Shown here: positions 46,254-57,620 of the stretch, in pieces | Numbering within the stretch: the first letter of the stretch is position 1 | How the letters are laid out: the number at the start of each line of letters is the position of its first letter | Origin: Tupaia tana | Taxonomy: Eukaryota; Chordata; Mammalia; Scandentia; Tupaiidae | Direction: 5' to 3' | DNA length: 64,000 nucleotides | Assembly (NCBI GenBank): GCA_026018925.1 | Contig: JAKSZU010000004.1 | Coordinates: forward strand, 40,381,233-40,445,232 | Translations under genes and position numbers: made by a program | Notes under the pieces: model-generated | The model's database searches: none | Told to the model about the DNA's origin: nothing | What the model saw: the letters and a program-made list of their open reading frames with translations, nothing else

Positions 46254-46538
46254 TCATGTGCACTTATTTATTTTTTTGGTTTTTTTGAGAGGTTTTTGCC
46301 ATAGGGCGCGTGCGCTCGCCAGATGGACAGAGAGAGACAGAAAGTGAGAAATCACCCCCTAGGTGGGATGGCCACGCCGCAATCCCTTCTCCATTCTCCT
46401 CTCAGGATCTTGGACATGCAGGCACATGCGCCCGGCATGAGTTTTAAGCCACCGGGCCCGGGACTCAAACCGCAGTCGACTACATAGGAGTCCAGCGACA
46501 TAGCCATTATGCTAACTGCTGGTCCCTCATGTGCACTT
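46254..46538 (-). mobile_element. Young family A SINE nested in L1
   Basis: The element covers 46266-46526 between copies of tcatgtgcactt. CpG-rich (ggcgcgtgcgctcgccag). Confidence 0.94.
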
Positions 46539-46619
46539 TTGAAAAAACATTTGTATTCTACTGCTATTGGGCAGAATATTCTCTGTATGCCTGTTTGGTC
46601 CATTTGTTCTATAGTGTTT

Positions 46620-46921
46620 CAAATTCTCTGTTCTTTTGTTTTGTTTTATTTTGTTTTAGAGAGGTTTTTGCTACAGGGCACATGTACTCACCAGAAAGAC
46701 AGAGAGAGACAAAGAGACAGAAAGCAAGAAATCACCCCCCAGTGGGAATGGCCACACGGCAATCCCTTCTCCTCCATTCTCCTCTTGGGTTCTTGGGCAT
46801 ACATGCACAAGTGCCCAGCGTGAGTTTAAGCCACCAGGTCCAGGACTTGAACCACGGTTGACTACATGGGAGTCCAGCAACATAGCCATTACGCCAGCTG
46901 CTGGTCCCCAAATTTTCTGTT
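46620..46921 (-). mobile_element. Family A SINE nested in L1
   Basis: The element covers 46633-46908. Flanks caaattctctgtt / caaattttctgtt match at 12 of 13. It sits only 94 bp of L1 away from the previous SINE, in the same orientation. Confidence 0.94.
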
Positions 46922-47059
46922 TTTTAATGACTTGGAATGTTCTGTCTATCATTGAAAGAGGGTATTGAAATCCTTGCTTCTAGTGTGTTGCTGTTTTTTC
47001 AGTTAGTTCTGTCAATATTTGTTTTATATATTTAGATGTCCTGATATTAGGTTCACAGG

Positions 47060-47571
47060 TGTTACAGTCTAATCGGCGAAAAATCAGAGGACATCCAGAC
47101 ATAGCCAAATGTATTGGAGTTTTATTGATTAATAGACCAGCAACTGCAGGAGGACTCATGTCTCACAAAAACCCCACAGCCCTGAGTGTAGGGAGAAAGT
47201 GGCTTATAAAAACCAAAACCACATTTGGTTGACAAGAAGCAGTGATCATCAAGAGGGGGGGAGTGACAAGAGGAAGGAGTGGGGATTCCTATGCATAGCG
47301 CTTACAGCAGCCAGATCAAGCAGGTTAATCATTCCTAAGGGTAAGTTCCATCCATACTTAAGCACAATGGAATCATAATGACCTTTATGGCTAGGGCAAG
47401 GGGTCTGGAGATTGATTATTACATCCCTAAGGAACATCTTAAGGTAGGGAGTGTGGGGTTATTTAGCAAAGACAATAGAAATGTTCATCACTCCGTGTGG
47501 GCAAAAGGAGAAAGCTAGTTTCCAGTAGAGAGAGGAGTTCAAAATGGAAGTGCTCCTGCTTCACGGCTTCA
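47060..47571 (-). mobile_element. Solo LTR of an endogenous retrovirus, nested in L1
   Basis: Read in reverse it starts TGAAGCCGTG and ends CTGTAACA (TG...CA). It has ttttataagccac as a TATA region and caataaaactcc as a polyadenylation region, followed by a short U5-like end. L1 text continues on both sides and no internal retroviral sequence is present, so it is a solo LTR. No clear target duplication seen. It looks little degraded; I do not recognise the family. Confidence 0.65.
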
Positions 47572-47640
47572 TATGCACTTATAATTGTTATATATTTTTA
47601 GTGAATTGAACACTTTATCACTATATAGTTGTCCTTTGCG

Positions 47641-47925
47641 TTTTTTTTCCTTTAATAAAATCTTTACATGTCATATAATTGATGGGAAACAATTAAGAGG
47701 GTGTGTAAACAGTCCAGTCAATTAAATTTTATCTTTCAGATCATATACTCTTTTTCAAGATTTGTACACATTCTTGTGATGCTCTCAAAATAGATCCTGA
47801 GTTTGGTTTGACTCATTGGTAGACCTTCAAGAAGCTCCACAAGATACAGATGCAAATCCAGCAGCAGCTTCTCTCTGTTCTCTAGTTACGCTTTTTTCCC
47901 ATGCTCTTTTGACAGCAGTTAATTT
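47641..47925 (-). other. Unidentified insert inside L1, possibly a retrocopy fragment
   Basis: L1 text stops at about 47640 and resumes at about 47930. In between is non-L1 sequence with a T8 run at its left edge and attaaagg next to it on the reverse strand, as a poly-A tail would give. On the reverse strand 47739-47882 is open for 48 codons before TGA at 47736-47738 (ends with residues FESITRMCTNLEKEYMI). An open stretch this long is not rare by chance. I cannot identify a parent gene. Confidence 0.35.
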
Positions 47926-48124
47926 TAAATCTTATTTATCTGTAAGTACTGACATCCTGTTCTCTTGGTTACCATTTGCATAGAAAAGTTACTTTCTATT
48001 TTTCTTCTGTTTATTTTCAGCCTATGCATGTCTTTAAATCTAAAGCCACTCTCCTGTAGACATCTTGTAGTTAGGTCTTCTTTTTATTCATGCACTCTAT
48101 GTTATCGTTTTGTTTCGTGTTTAA

Positions 48125-48338
48125 ATGTAACTTATTTATTGAGAGAGAGAGATGTACACTTGACAGGGTACAGCCATCCCATAATCTTCCCTCCAGCCTC
48201 CCAGCTAGACAGGCTCCTGGGCACATGTGGGGTGTGTCTAGCATGTTCAGTTCAACCTAGGATTCACACTTATGTCTCCCGTGTGTCTCCAGTATTGCAC
48301 ACCGATATCCTACTTCTTGTACCACAGTGTTTGGGCCA
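48125..48338 (-). mobile_element. Family C tRNA SINE nested in L1
   Basis: In reverse: ggcccaaacactgtggtaca head, then ctgggaggctggagggaaga, ttatgggatggctgtaccct and a TC run. Same order as 11305-11541. Diverged. Confidence 0.55.
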
Positions 48339-48605
48339 CTATATGCTTTTTCGATTCAGTAATTCAATCCCTTTATATTTATAGTAATTATTAATGAAGA
48401 TGCATTTACTTTGGCTATTTTATCCACTGTATTCTATACAACTTATAAGTTGTAGATAATCTCTTTTACTCTCTTGCTGTCTTTTCTTGTATGTGTTTCA
48501 TTGATTTTTCTAACGACCTTTTTTGACTCCTTTCTCAGTTTGGGGGGTATATATTATATAGATATTTTCTTGTGGTTACTGTGAGGCTTACATAAAACAC
48601 CTTAG

Positions 48606-48792
48606 AACCATCTGGGTTTTTTATAAAGAATTATTTTCATTAATTTTATTTTTTATTATTATTTTTTAATTTGATCAGAAGGAGAGGGAAAGTGAGAAAG
48701 CAAGCCACCAGGTCTGGAACTCGATCCATGGTCAGCCATGTGGGAATCCAGCATCTTAATCACCATGCCACCAGCTGGCCCATAACCATCTG
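48606..48792 (-). mobile_element. Short-form (S) SINE nested in L1
   Basis: The element covers 48615-48783, flanked by aaccatctg. In reverse it has the head (tggctgaccatggatcgagt) and then a TC-poor A/T-rich tail with no body. Confidence 0.8.
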
Positions 48793-48896
48793 TTTTAAGC
48801 TAAAAAAAATTGGTGGCATATAAATTTAATACTATTCTTGTACATCCCTCTATACTTTTACATCCCTCTTAATATACTTCAGATTTCTGATGTCAC

Positions 48897-49175
48897 AAAT
48901 TACATTTTTGTTTAATTGCTAGAGGGTACATGTACTTATCAGAGAGAGACAAATAAGGGAGGGGAGAAGAGGGCTACAGCACCTCCCAGCGGTCATGCCA
49001 TGACCCCTTCTCCATTTCTCTGTCTTGTCAGGATTTGGGGCATATATGCACATGCACCTGGCATGCTTTTCAAGCTGCCATTGCCAGGTTCAAACCGTGG
49101 TCAGTCAAGTGGGATCCAACTCCCTTAACCACCAGACTACAGGGCCAGCCCATAGGACCAGCCAATAAATTACAT
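48897..49175 (-). mobile_element. Old family A SINE nested in L1
   Basis: The element covers 48906-49166 between copies of aaattacat. The head end is partly doubled (gggccagcccataggaccag), as if a second SINE start were joined to it. Confidence 0.75.
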
Positions 49176-49820
49176 ATTCATCAACCAATTTTTATAGATA
49201 TAATCTTTATACTTTTGTCTTTTAACTTGTATACTAGAATTAACAATGATTTATGTACTGCCATTACAGAATTACAGTGTTCTGTATTTGCCAATATATT
49301 TCCCTTTACCAATAAGCTTTATACTTCCATGTTTTTGTGTCACTCACTATTGAGTGTCATTTTGTTTCAGCTTGAAGGACTCCCTGCAGAATTTTTTGTT
49401 CAGCAGGTCTAGTGGTTATGAGCTCCCATAGCTGAACCACTCCAGCTGTCAAGTTATTCTCTCCTACACAGTTCTGTGTCTTCTCACTATTCCTTGGAAC
49501 CCAGAAGGGTGTGATATATCAGCCATGGTGACTGGGCAAGCAGATGTACAAGCAAACAAACACATATCCTTTGGATTTTCAGAAAAAGTCACAGGCAGCA
49601 GAGGGCCCTTCTTTAAGTGATAAACCTCCAAGTCATAGTCTTCCATCCATAACTGGATAATCAATGCTGCGATTGATGTGTCAGCTACCTGTTATAAAGC
49701 ATTCTGGTTGTGTTTCAAAATCTACAGAGAGCTCCTCAACTCACCATTTCCTCTCATTGTTAATAGAGGATTCTTACCAGGAGGATGTAGGTGATGAGGA
49801 CAGACACATTCGAGATTTCC

Positions 49821-50102
49821 ACTGCTGTTTTTTCGTTTGTTTGTTTTTGAGAAGTTTTTGCTATAGAGTGCGTGCACTCGCCAGAAAAACAGAGAGAGAC
49901 AGAAGATAGAAAGCAAGAAATCACCCCCCCAGAGAGAATGGCCACGCCTCAATCCCTTCTCCTCTCAGGATCTTGGGCATGCACGCACACATGCCTGGAG
50001 TGAGTTTAAGCTACCGGGCCTGGGACTTGAACTGTGGTCGACTACATGGGAGTCCAGCGACATAGCCAATTACACCAATTGCTGGTCTCATACTGCTGTT
50101 TT
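49821..50102 (-). mobile_element. Family A SINE
   Basis: The element covers 49832-50091 between copies of actgctgtttt. A (TTTG)n-type degraded tail lies at the left. The region gaatggccacgcctc lacks about 12 nt of the usual body. Confidence 0.92.
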
Positions 50103-50321
50103 GCTTGTGCTGACCTGAAGTTAGCTAGAACTCTACTTTCTTCTCCATCTGACCCTACCAATCATGTTAGAAGTCAATGGGACCCATCTTTATTGAATAG
50201 TCCCAACTACTGAAATAATCCTAAATACTAACCCCTAGCTGTCCAGAAATCCTCAACTGCTCCTTACGGACTAGCTATGGGCTATTTTGCTCCTAGCTGC
50301 TGCTGTTCCAAGTCTGGAGGG

Positions 50322-50345
50322 TTTTGTTGTTGTTGTTGTTGTTTT
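50322..50345. repeat. (GTT)n short tandem repeat
   Basis: Seven to eight gtt units. Confidence 0.9.
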
Positions 50346-50559
50346 AGACTGATTAACTGATTATATTGCTCTTTAGTTACAAAAGTGATTTTAAAATCTG
50401 TTTATTGTAATGTGTATATGGTGGTGACTTTGAACCAATATACAGTGCATTCATGATGGGAAGGTTCATTTGGTATACTATAGTGCTACACAGTGATTGA
50501 ATGTAAAAATAAATTAAAAAATAATTTAACTACTAAAAAAAGGAAAAAGAGTAAACTCC

Positions 50560-51000
50560 CCCTCACCAACTTCTTAGTCTCACTCCACAAGGTAATCAGA
50601 GTTTACGGCCTATAACATACTTTGTTTTCTATGCATTTCCAAACATGCACATACATATGCCTTTTTTTCACTTCAGAATATATCAAGAACATTGTGTACC
50701 TTCTATTCTTTTAAGATTTATATGTAGTTTCCTACTGTGAACATCTCATTATTTATTTCATCTACAACCTGTTGATGGGCATTTGTGTTGTTTGCAAAAT
50801 TTTGGCATTTTAATGATTCAATGACCAACTTTTTACATATACATACAATATTTGCAAAGAATGGATTTGTAGAGTAGAATTGCTGGATCATTGGGTATGC
50901 ATATTTTATTTTCATAGATACTATGAAATTTCTCTTCCAAAAGCAGTAGTAATTTATGCAAATATTTGGAACTCATTAGAGAAACCCAGCAATCCTTATT
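50560..51000 (-). mobile_element. L1M 3' region, antisense
   Basis: The stretches tctcactccacaaggtaatc, gcatttccaaacatgcacat, cctgttgatgggcatttgtg and agaattgctggatcattggg are in reverse L1M order. Confidence 0.65.
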
Positions 51001-51339
51001 TCCAGAAGGGATCCCACTTGATTTATTTTAAGTCACAAATAATTGACATTGAATTTGAAAAATCTGATTGAACTTACTTTGTTTCTTCTATGAAAATTCT
51101 CTAAGTTTCTGGCTTATTGATTTTATCTTTTTCTATTTCTTAGCAGCAGCATCCCCCACCCTTTTGTCTTCAGTTTTTTGTTTTCTTCTGTCATTTCAGT
51201 GTAACTTTGGGAGACATAAAAAACCCTTTTGACACTTGAGTTAAGTGTTATTTATTTCCACACATCCACTCTATGTTTATTCAGGTACTCTCCAAGAATT
51301 AAAGATGCAAAAATTAACAAAACACAAATATTTCCTTTC

Positions 51340-52270
51340 ATAAGTCTATGCTCAATGAGAGTAATGCAGATGATAGCACCACAAGTAACAGAGAGTAAGT
51401 AGATGGGTAGATAGAGAAATGGATGATAGATTTAAAAAATAAAAAAAAAAAGATAACCAAAGATTGACTTTCAAGGGGAAAGACAGAGAAGCTCAGAGTA
51501 AGGAACCTCAAAAGGAAATACGAGAGAGAGAAGAGCTCATGGAAGTTATAGAGGGTGAAACAGAAGAATATGCAGAGAGAGCTAGAAGTGCACAGATAGG
51601 CTGAACTAAGATCCTTTTGTAGAATCAAGGGAACCAGGATTAGAAAAGACCTGCAGTGAAAGTATCAGTCTTGAAATGCTGTGCAGAGAACTTGGCATTT
51701 ACTGCGTGAATGACAGATGGTCTCAAAAATTTTAAGCACGAGAGTAATACGTTCAAGTCTATATTTTAAAATTTACTCTTATATGAAGGATGAATTAATG
51801 ACTCAATACTTTTATTTATAACTTACTATTTGTGAGAAAATGTGAGAGCTAAAACTTGAATAGAAACAGACAAAAAGGGTGATAAGTAAAAATTAGTATA
51901 ATTATTTAAGAAAGTCATTTTACAGCCAGAACCAGGTGGGAACAGATAATAAAGGAGAAAAGAATGAATGAAATAAATAAAGAACTGAAAGAATGTGAGA
52001 GAGAAGGATAAAAGGGAAAAGGATCAAATATGCTGCTTGGAGGTTAATTTGGATGATTGGATGGGTAATGCTATCATTGAATAAGAGGAATATAGGAGGA
52101 TAGTTGAATAGGAGAAGACGAAATAATGTATGAACACTGAACTTTAATTACCTTTGGAGCATAGTCAGAAATGTCTAAAAGGTAGTTAGAAACATAAATC
52201 TTGAACTTGGTAAATGTCTGTGAGATAGGAAGAAATATTGGAGAATCACTGTTGTAGTTGATAAAAGCAG
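51340..52270 (-). repeat. Ancient mammalian interspersed repeat, family not named
   Basis: The text aggttaatttggatgattgg, then atgtctaaaaggtagttaga, aacttggtaaatgtctgtga and ggagaatcactgttgtagtt, resembles the same old family as 40500-41075 (next section of the consensus). Opposite-strand ORFs rich in Ser/Leu are translation artefacts. Confidence 0.4.
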
Positions 52271-52704
52271 ACAAAAAGTAAACAGAATCAGTGAAAAGGG
52301 GGTTGTGGCAAATAAAATAACAAGCATGTAAAAGTTTCTCATACTTTCAGGTATTATACAAAGTAACATTGCTATTGCTGCGCAATTAAACTAAACAACT
52401 ACATCTTATTATTTAGTTTCACAAAATCAAAGACTTTGTTCCCATTGTTCACCAGCATATCCGAGAACTTAGAAGACTGTCAAACATGTTGCAGACTTTC
52501 AATAAATATGTATTCCTTATCTGAATATACATCAAATGTCTCAGACATTTACATTATGGATACATTAGAGATCATGACTTTTCCCAGTCAAAACTCTAAC
52601 AGCTCTCTTCAACGGCCACACTGTTGAATTTATGGAGGCAGTTCTTTAGCTCTGAAAAAAAAAATTGCTCTTTAAATGTATAGTTCAAATAAAATGTCAG
52701 AAAT

Positions 52705-52992
52705 AGGTCATTTCTTTTTTTTTTTTTTTTGGAGAGGTTTTTGCTATAGGGCACGTGCGCTTGCCCGACAGACAGAGAGACAGAGAGACAGAAAGTGAGA
52801 AATCACCCCCCAGGGGGGATGGCCATGCCGCAATCCCTTCTCTTCCATTTTCCTCTTGGGATCTTGGGCATGCATGCACTCATGCTCAGCGTGAGTTTCA
52901 AGCCACCGCGTCCAGGACACAAACCACGGTCGACTACGTGGGAATCCAGCGACATAGCCATTACATTGCGAGTCCCCCAGGTCATTACTTTT
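52705..52992 (-). mobile_element. Family A SINE with 14-bp target-site duplication
   Basis: The element covers 52719-52978. Flanks aggtcatttctttt / aggtcattactttt. The first bases of the head (in reverse, gggactcgcaatgtaatggc) are altered, weakening the A box. Confidence 0.93.
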
Positions 52993-53533
52993 AAATGTCC
53001 AGTGATTTTCCAGTGTGGATACTATTTTTTCTATTCCATTCACACTTTTTTATATTACATTAATAAGATAGCCATACAAATTAAAGGAAATATTGACTGT
53101 TAATGTGGAGAAGATGAAACAGAAGCATGCTTTTGGTAGTGGGGTTGCCAAGGGGTTAAGAATTGCACTAATCATTTTCAGACTCCTACAATATCTTCAC
53201 AGTGTGACTCTGTGATTGTCAACAGTGACAATGTTCTCATATGCTTAACTGGTACCAACTGATGTGAGAAAATGCCAATAGTGCATGGTCCTTCTATCCA
53301 CTATGGGAGCCCTCCTTTTGAGAACAAAAATAGTCTCTCTTGATCAATTAACAAAAATTCTTTGGACTCCCAAGTGCCAGGCATTGTGTTATATTCTGAG
53401 AGATTTGTGAAGAAATATGAAACTTGACCATGTTTTAAATAAAATTCTAAGTTTCCTGGGGAGACATGGCAAAACAAATAGTATATATTAAGTGTCAAAT
53501 AAGTTATCCAGAGAATAAATGTTTAAACATGGA

Positions 53534-53602
53534 TTGGGTTGTCGAAAAGTCATGATGCATTTTTGCATAGAAAAATACGCTATGACTTTTCTGACGACCC
53601 AG
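53534..53602. mobile_element. Palindromic mariner-like MITE, copy 2 (69 bp)
   Basis: Starts ttgggttgtcgaaaagtcat and ends tatgacttttctgacgaccc plus ag. The loop is ttttgcatagaaaaa. Flanking dinucleotides are no longer TA, as expected after decay. Arms pair over about 30 bp. Confidence 0.82.
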
Positions 53603-53859
53603 ATGGTTCCCGGAGGTCTAGTACTCAAGGTCTCCTAAGTTCTGGCCCAGTTTATCTTTCTAAAGTGTTTCCTTAAATCCACAACTACAAGAAAAATGAT
53701 CATTGTCATACTCTTCTCTAAACCAGATTAGATTGCTTGCTATCATCATATACGCAGCATGGCTTCCTGCTTCTGGGCTCTCATTTTAGTAAGCCCTGTG
53801 TCCAAGCTGTGCAAATTAAAAACATCCTTAGATTACATCAACACCTGTTATGGATTTAG

Positions 53860-53970
53860 ATTTCCGGGCCACACTTAGAAAATCTGATTCAGAAGGTTTC
53901 ATGTGGAGCTCAGGAACCTTCATTCTATAAAACTTTCCAGATAATTCTTAGTCACATTAAATGTTAAAAG
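53860..53970 (+). mobile_element. Possible MER5-like hAT remnant
   Basis: The text cttagaaaatctgattcaga then aggtttcatgtggagctcag resembles MER5A. Short and diverged. Confidence 0.3.
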
Positions 53971-54678
53971 AGTCACCATTTAAAAAATATTTATTGAATG
54001 CTTACTTTTTTTCATTTTAGATTTTTATAAGTATCTTGAAGCAAGTGTGACTACCTAATCTGTGTGTTTCCCATCAGTGCGTAGCCTAGTTATTTTAACA
54101 TAGTAGATTCTCAAACACTGTGGAATTGGTACATAGTAACAGAATGACTTATGACTGGAGTAATTAAAGAAAGTGTTCCCTAAGGCACAGAATTTTCTGA
54201 GACTTGAAAAATCAGTAGACAGAATGGGAGAGAATATTTGCAAGCTATGCTTCAGATAAGGGATGATAAGGGATGGATAACCAGAGTATCCAGCTCACTC
54301 ACTGCCACCCCCAAAAAGAAAAAAAAATAAAAAGATAAAAATAAGCAAGTGAGTTGAACAGACAGCTCTATAAGGAAGACATACAAATGGCCAAAATTCA
54401 TATGAAACAATGTCAAATGTCACCTATTACAATGGAAATGCAAATCAAAACCACAATGAGATACCACTTAACCCCAATGAGCATGGCTTTGATCAAGAAA
54501 ATAAAGAATGACAAATGCTGGAAAGTCTGTAGTGAAAAGGGGACCCTCCTACACTGCTGGCGGGAATGTAAATTGGTACAACCATGATGGAAAACAATAT
54601 GGAGGGTCCTCAAAAACCTACAAGTAGAACTACCATATGACCAGTAATTTCACTTCTTAGTATTTACCTAAGGATAGG

Positions 54679-54975
54679 AAAATTCTCTGTTGGAGGGACT
54701 AGCAGTTAGCGTAATGGCTATGTCGCTGGATGCCCATGTAGTCGACTGCAGTTCGCGTCCCGGACCTGGTGGCTTAAAACTCATGCCGGGCGCATGTGCA
54801 TGCGTGCCCAAGATCCCGAGAGGAGAATGGAGGAGAAGGGATTGCGAAGTGGCCATCCCCCCTGGGGGTTGATTTCTCGCTTTCTGTCTCTCTGTCTCAC
54901 TCTGTCTGTCTGGCGAGCGCTTGCACCCTATAGCAAAAATCTCTCAAACAAACAAACAAAAAATTCTCAGTTGGA
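54679..54975 (+). mobile_element. Young family A SINE with 16-bp target-site duplication
   Basis: The element covers 54695-54959. Flanks aaaattctctgttgga / aaaattctcagttgga differ at one base. It carries the ttcgcgtcccgg variant of the B box shared with 28732 and 33201. The tail is (CAAA)n. Confidence 0.95.
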
Positions 54976-55367
54976 AAGATACACATCTATGTTTATTTCA
55001 GCATTATTCACAATTGCTAAGACATGAACCTGAGTGTCCAAGAATTGATAACTGGATTGAAAAAATTTGGCACATTTACATGATAGAATATTATTCAGTC
55101 ATAAGAAACAATGAGACACTGTCATTTGATACAAAGTGGATGACTAGAAGATTTAATGCTAGGCAAAGTAAGCCCGGCTGTGAAAGACAAACACGTATAT
55201 CCCTGCTCACTACATACTGAATGTCTGCACTCCATGGCAGAAATGGAAAGATCTGGAAATGTAATAGTAGGGAGGACAACTGTAGATCCAGAACCTATAT
55301 GAAAGGGGGGGTGAATAGTAGAGGGTAAATTGGAGAAATTCAGGGAAGAAATAATTCACAGATTTAA

Positions 55368-55664
55368 GAATGTTAAGTTTTCAGGACCAGCAGATGGTGT
55401 AATGGTTACATCGCTGGACTCCCACATAGTCAACCATGATTAGAGTCCCAGATCCAGTAGTTTAAAAAAATTTGCACCGGGCATGTGTGCATGCATGCAT
55501 GCCCAGAGTCCCAAGAGGAGACTGAAGGAAAAGGGATTGCGGTATGGCCCTCTTCCTTGGGGGGAAAGGGGTTATTTCTTGATTTCTGTCTCTCTCTGTC
55601 TCTCCCACAAGCATACAGATCCTCTATGAAAATCTCTAATTAAAAAAAAGGAATGTTAAATTCT
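55368..55664 (+). mobile_element. Older family A SINE nested in L1 3' UTR
   Basis: The element covers about 55383-55650; flanks gaatgttaagtt / gaatgttaaatt. Internal catg repeats (gcatgcatgcatgccc) lengthen the body. Confidence 0.88.
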
Positions 55665-55854
55665 CTGTTGAAAATTGTATATATGGTAATATCCTTGATT
55701 TGATTGTTACATACTTAGAAAAAACATATTGTGTTCTATGTAGATATACAACAATTAAACATGAATAAAAAATCATAAAAAAGAATCACAATAATTTTTT
55801 CTTAAATTTATACTCATTGAAAGAATCCTTCAAAAGTGAAGGTAAAATAAAGAC

Positions 55855-55975
55855 AGGGCTGGCTCCGTAGTGCAGCATTCCATGCAGGAAACTGCATTCC
55901 ACGCAGTTGACTGAGTTTCGTGTCCTAACCCCATCAGCTTCTCACTAGGCAAGTATATATGTGCCAATAATAGAG
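55855..55975 (+). mobile_element. Family C SINE, truncated
   Basis: The clean head agggctggctccgtagtgca is followed by ttgactgagtttcgtgtcct, after which the body is lost. It contains a small internal repeat (gcattccatgcag / gcattccacgcag). Confidence 0.6.
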
Positions 55976-56643
55976 ATGTTATTTTCAGAGAAAAGAAAAA
56001 AAAAAAAAGAGGAATGAGTAGGATTTTAGATAGGTGGAGGTTGGGGGAAAGCAACTTAATCAAGAGATTGACATAATCAAAGGAGTTGAGAAAACACAAG
56101 CATGCCTTGGGTTGATGATCAGATTAGTTTAAGAAGAGCAAAAGGTTCTTGTGGCAGAAGAATGAGAAATATGGCTGCCACCCAAGAGTATAAAATAAGC
56201 ATTTGTTAACAAAACTCTCACATTCATTTTAATTTAATAAAAGCAAAGATAAGTGACTTTGATGTGATTAATGACTGACAAAGGATCCATGGTGCTGACT
56301 TGGCAAGCATCCACCTCCATGGCACATGTGGAAGGACAAGATTTAGTACAGAATTAACCTGCCCGAGCATCTGTTCACAACTCCATACAAGAAAGAAAAA
56401 AATAGACAAAAGCATATGTTACAAGTTAAAAGTCTGGGCAACTTGTTTTTTTCATATCATGTTGGTAGGAATTCACATTTAGAGCAAGCTCTCTTATTAA
56501 CTTGCGAATGCAAATTCAAGTATTAAATAATCACAATAATGATAATTTTTTAAAAAATAGAAAAGCATTCTATTCACACATGAAGAAAAAATTAACTTGT
56601 TACAAAAAGGATAACAAATGTTTAGTTTAAATGTAGGCCTTTG

Positions 56644-56922
56644 GGGGCCAGCAGGTGGTGTGGAAGTTAAGGCATCTGGATCCCATGTGGCCAACTCCAT
56701 GGTTTGAGTCCTAGACCCAGCGGCTCAGAAATCACACTGGGCAAGTGTGCATGCATACTCAAAATCCCAAGAGAAGGATGGTGGAGAAGGGATTGTGGTA
56801 TGACCATCCTCCTTCAGGGGTCATTTCTCACTTTCCCTCTCTTCCTCTCTCTCTTTGTTATGTCTCTCTCCAGGGAGTACAAGGACCCTATAGAAAAAAA
56901 AAAAAAAAGAAAAAAAAAACAA
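56644..56922 (+). mobile_element. Family A SINE, older
   Basis: Starts ggggccagcaggtggtgtgg, keeps tggagaagggattgtggtat, ends gaccctatagaaaaaaaa. An (AT)/(TG) microsatellite follows its A-rich tail. Confidence 0.88.
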
Positions 56923-56938
56923 ACTTGAGAAAAAGAAA

Positions 56939-56948
<10 letters not shown>

Positions 56949-56987
<39 letters not shown>
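56949..56987. repeat. (TG)n microsatellite
   Basis: About 19 TG units after an atatat lead. Confidence 0.95.
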
Positions 56988-56988
<1 letters not shown>

Positions 56989-56999
56989 TTTTAGTCTTA

Positions 57000-57620
57000 T
57001 TATAGTAGGACTCTCAGCAAAAGAGAGACAGGACACGGAAGGTTTTATAGGAAAACCGATTTATATGAGTGCAGGCACTGGCTCAGTGGATTCACATTCA
57101 AAGGCTGAGCCAGGAATTCTTTGGGATTCCCTGTGGAGAGCGGCTATTCTGAGCAAACATGGCGACCTTCAGACACATGTGGAAACTGGGTTCCCTGAGC
57201 TGTCATTTGCATAGCAATGAAGGCAATTAACATATGAACATGCTAGCTATGTGCTGTTATTGATACTGCAAAGCAGGATCAGGTTAAAGGAAGCCACATG
57301 TCTTTATCAGAATCAGCCCCAAAAGATCAGAGAAATCACAATGGTGCTGGTTGTTCTCACATCATCAGCTGATTAACATCTGAAAACAACTGGCTTTGCA
57401 TTTCATTTCTTCTCCCATTTTCTGCCCTATAAAATAATAAACCTGAGACTGGTTCGAGATCACCACTTTCTCTTTAAGAGAAGTCGGGCCCACCAGATCC
57501 TCGCTTTTCTATACTTGTATGTCTTTGTCTGTTTATTCATTTTTTTATTTCTAATCCACAGCCCCCTTCCCCCACATACTCAGAAAAATGCGTTCTGTGG
57601 AGCAAGGTCCCGGCAGTTGC
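57000..57620 (+). mobile_element. LTR-like sequence of an endogenous retrovirus
   Basis: Contains a TATA/polyadenylation-type block ctataaaataataaacctg, then gagatcaccactttctcttt, ggcccaccagatcctcgctt and a T-rich U5-like end. Exact ends, target duplication and family are not clear. No coding sequence of a retrovirus is seen nearby. Confidence 0.5.

Larger units (their letters stand above)
45075..49470 (-). mobile_element. Long antisense L1 (ORF2), repeatedly interrupted
   Basis: L1 ORF2 reads in reverse across 45075-46265, 46539-46632, 46921-47058, 47572-47640, 47930-48120, 48340-48614, 48784-48905 and 49167-49470. Examples: tttgtgcaaatgccatgctg, tgtcctgatattaggttcac, catcttgtagttaggtcttc and tttcagcttgaaggactccc. 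It hosts five SINEs, an LTR and an unknown insert. No ORF survives. Confidence 0.75.
54215..55790 (+). mobile_element. L1 late ORF2 and 3' UTR, sense, with two nested SINEs
   Basis: Blocks: ggaagacatacaaatggcca, ccacaatgagataccactta, tacactgctggcgggaatgt, atggagggtcctcaaaaacc, atagaatattattcagtcat and a 3' UTR ending attgttacatacttagaaaa to A-rich 55790. SINEs at 54695-54959 and 55383-55650 split it. ORF2 is broken. Confidence 0.78.

Noticed and set aside
47965-48384. 139-codon ORF on the + strand
   Set aside because: It crosses antisense L1 and a family C SINE; codons are of non-coding origin.
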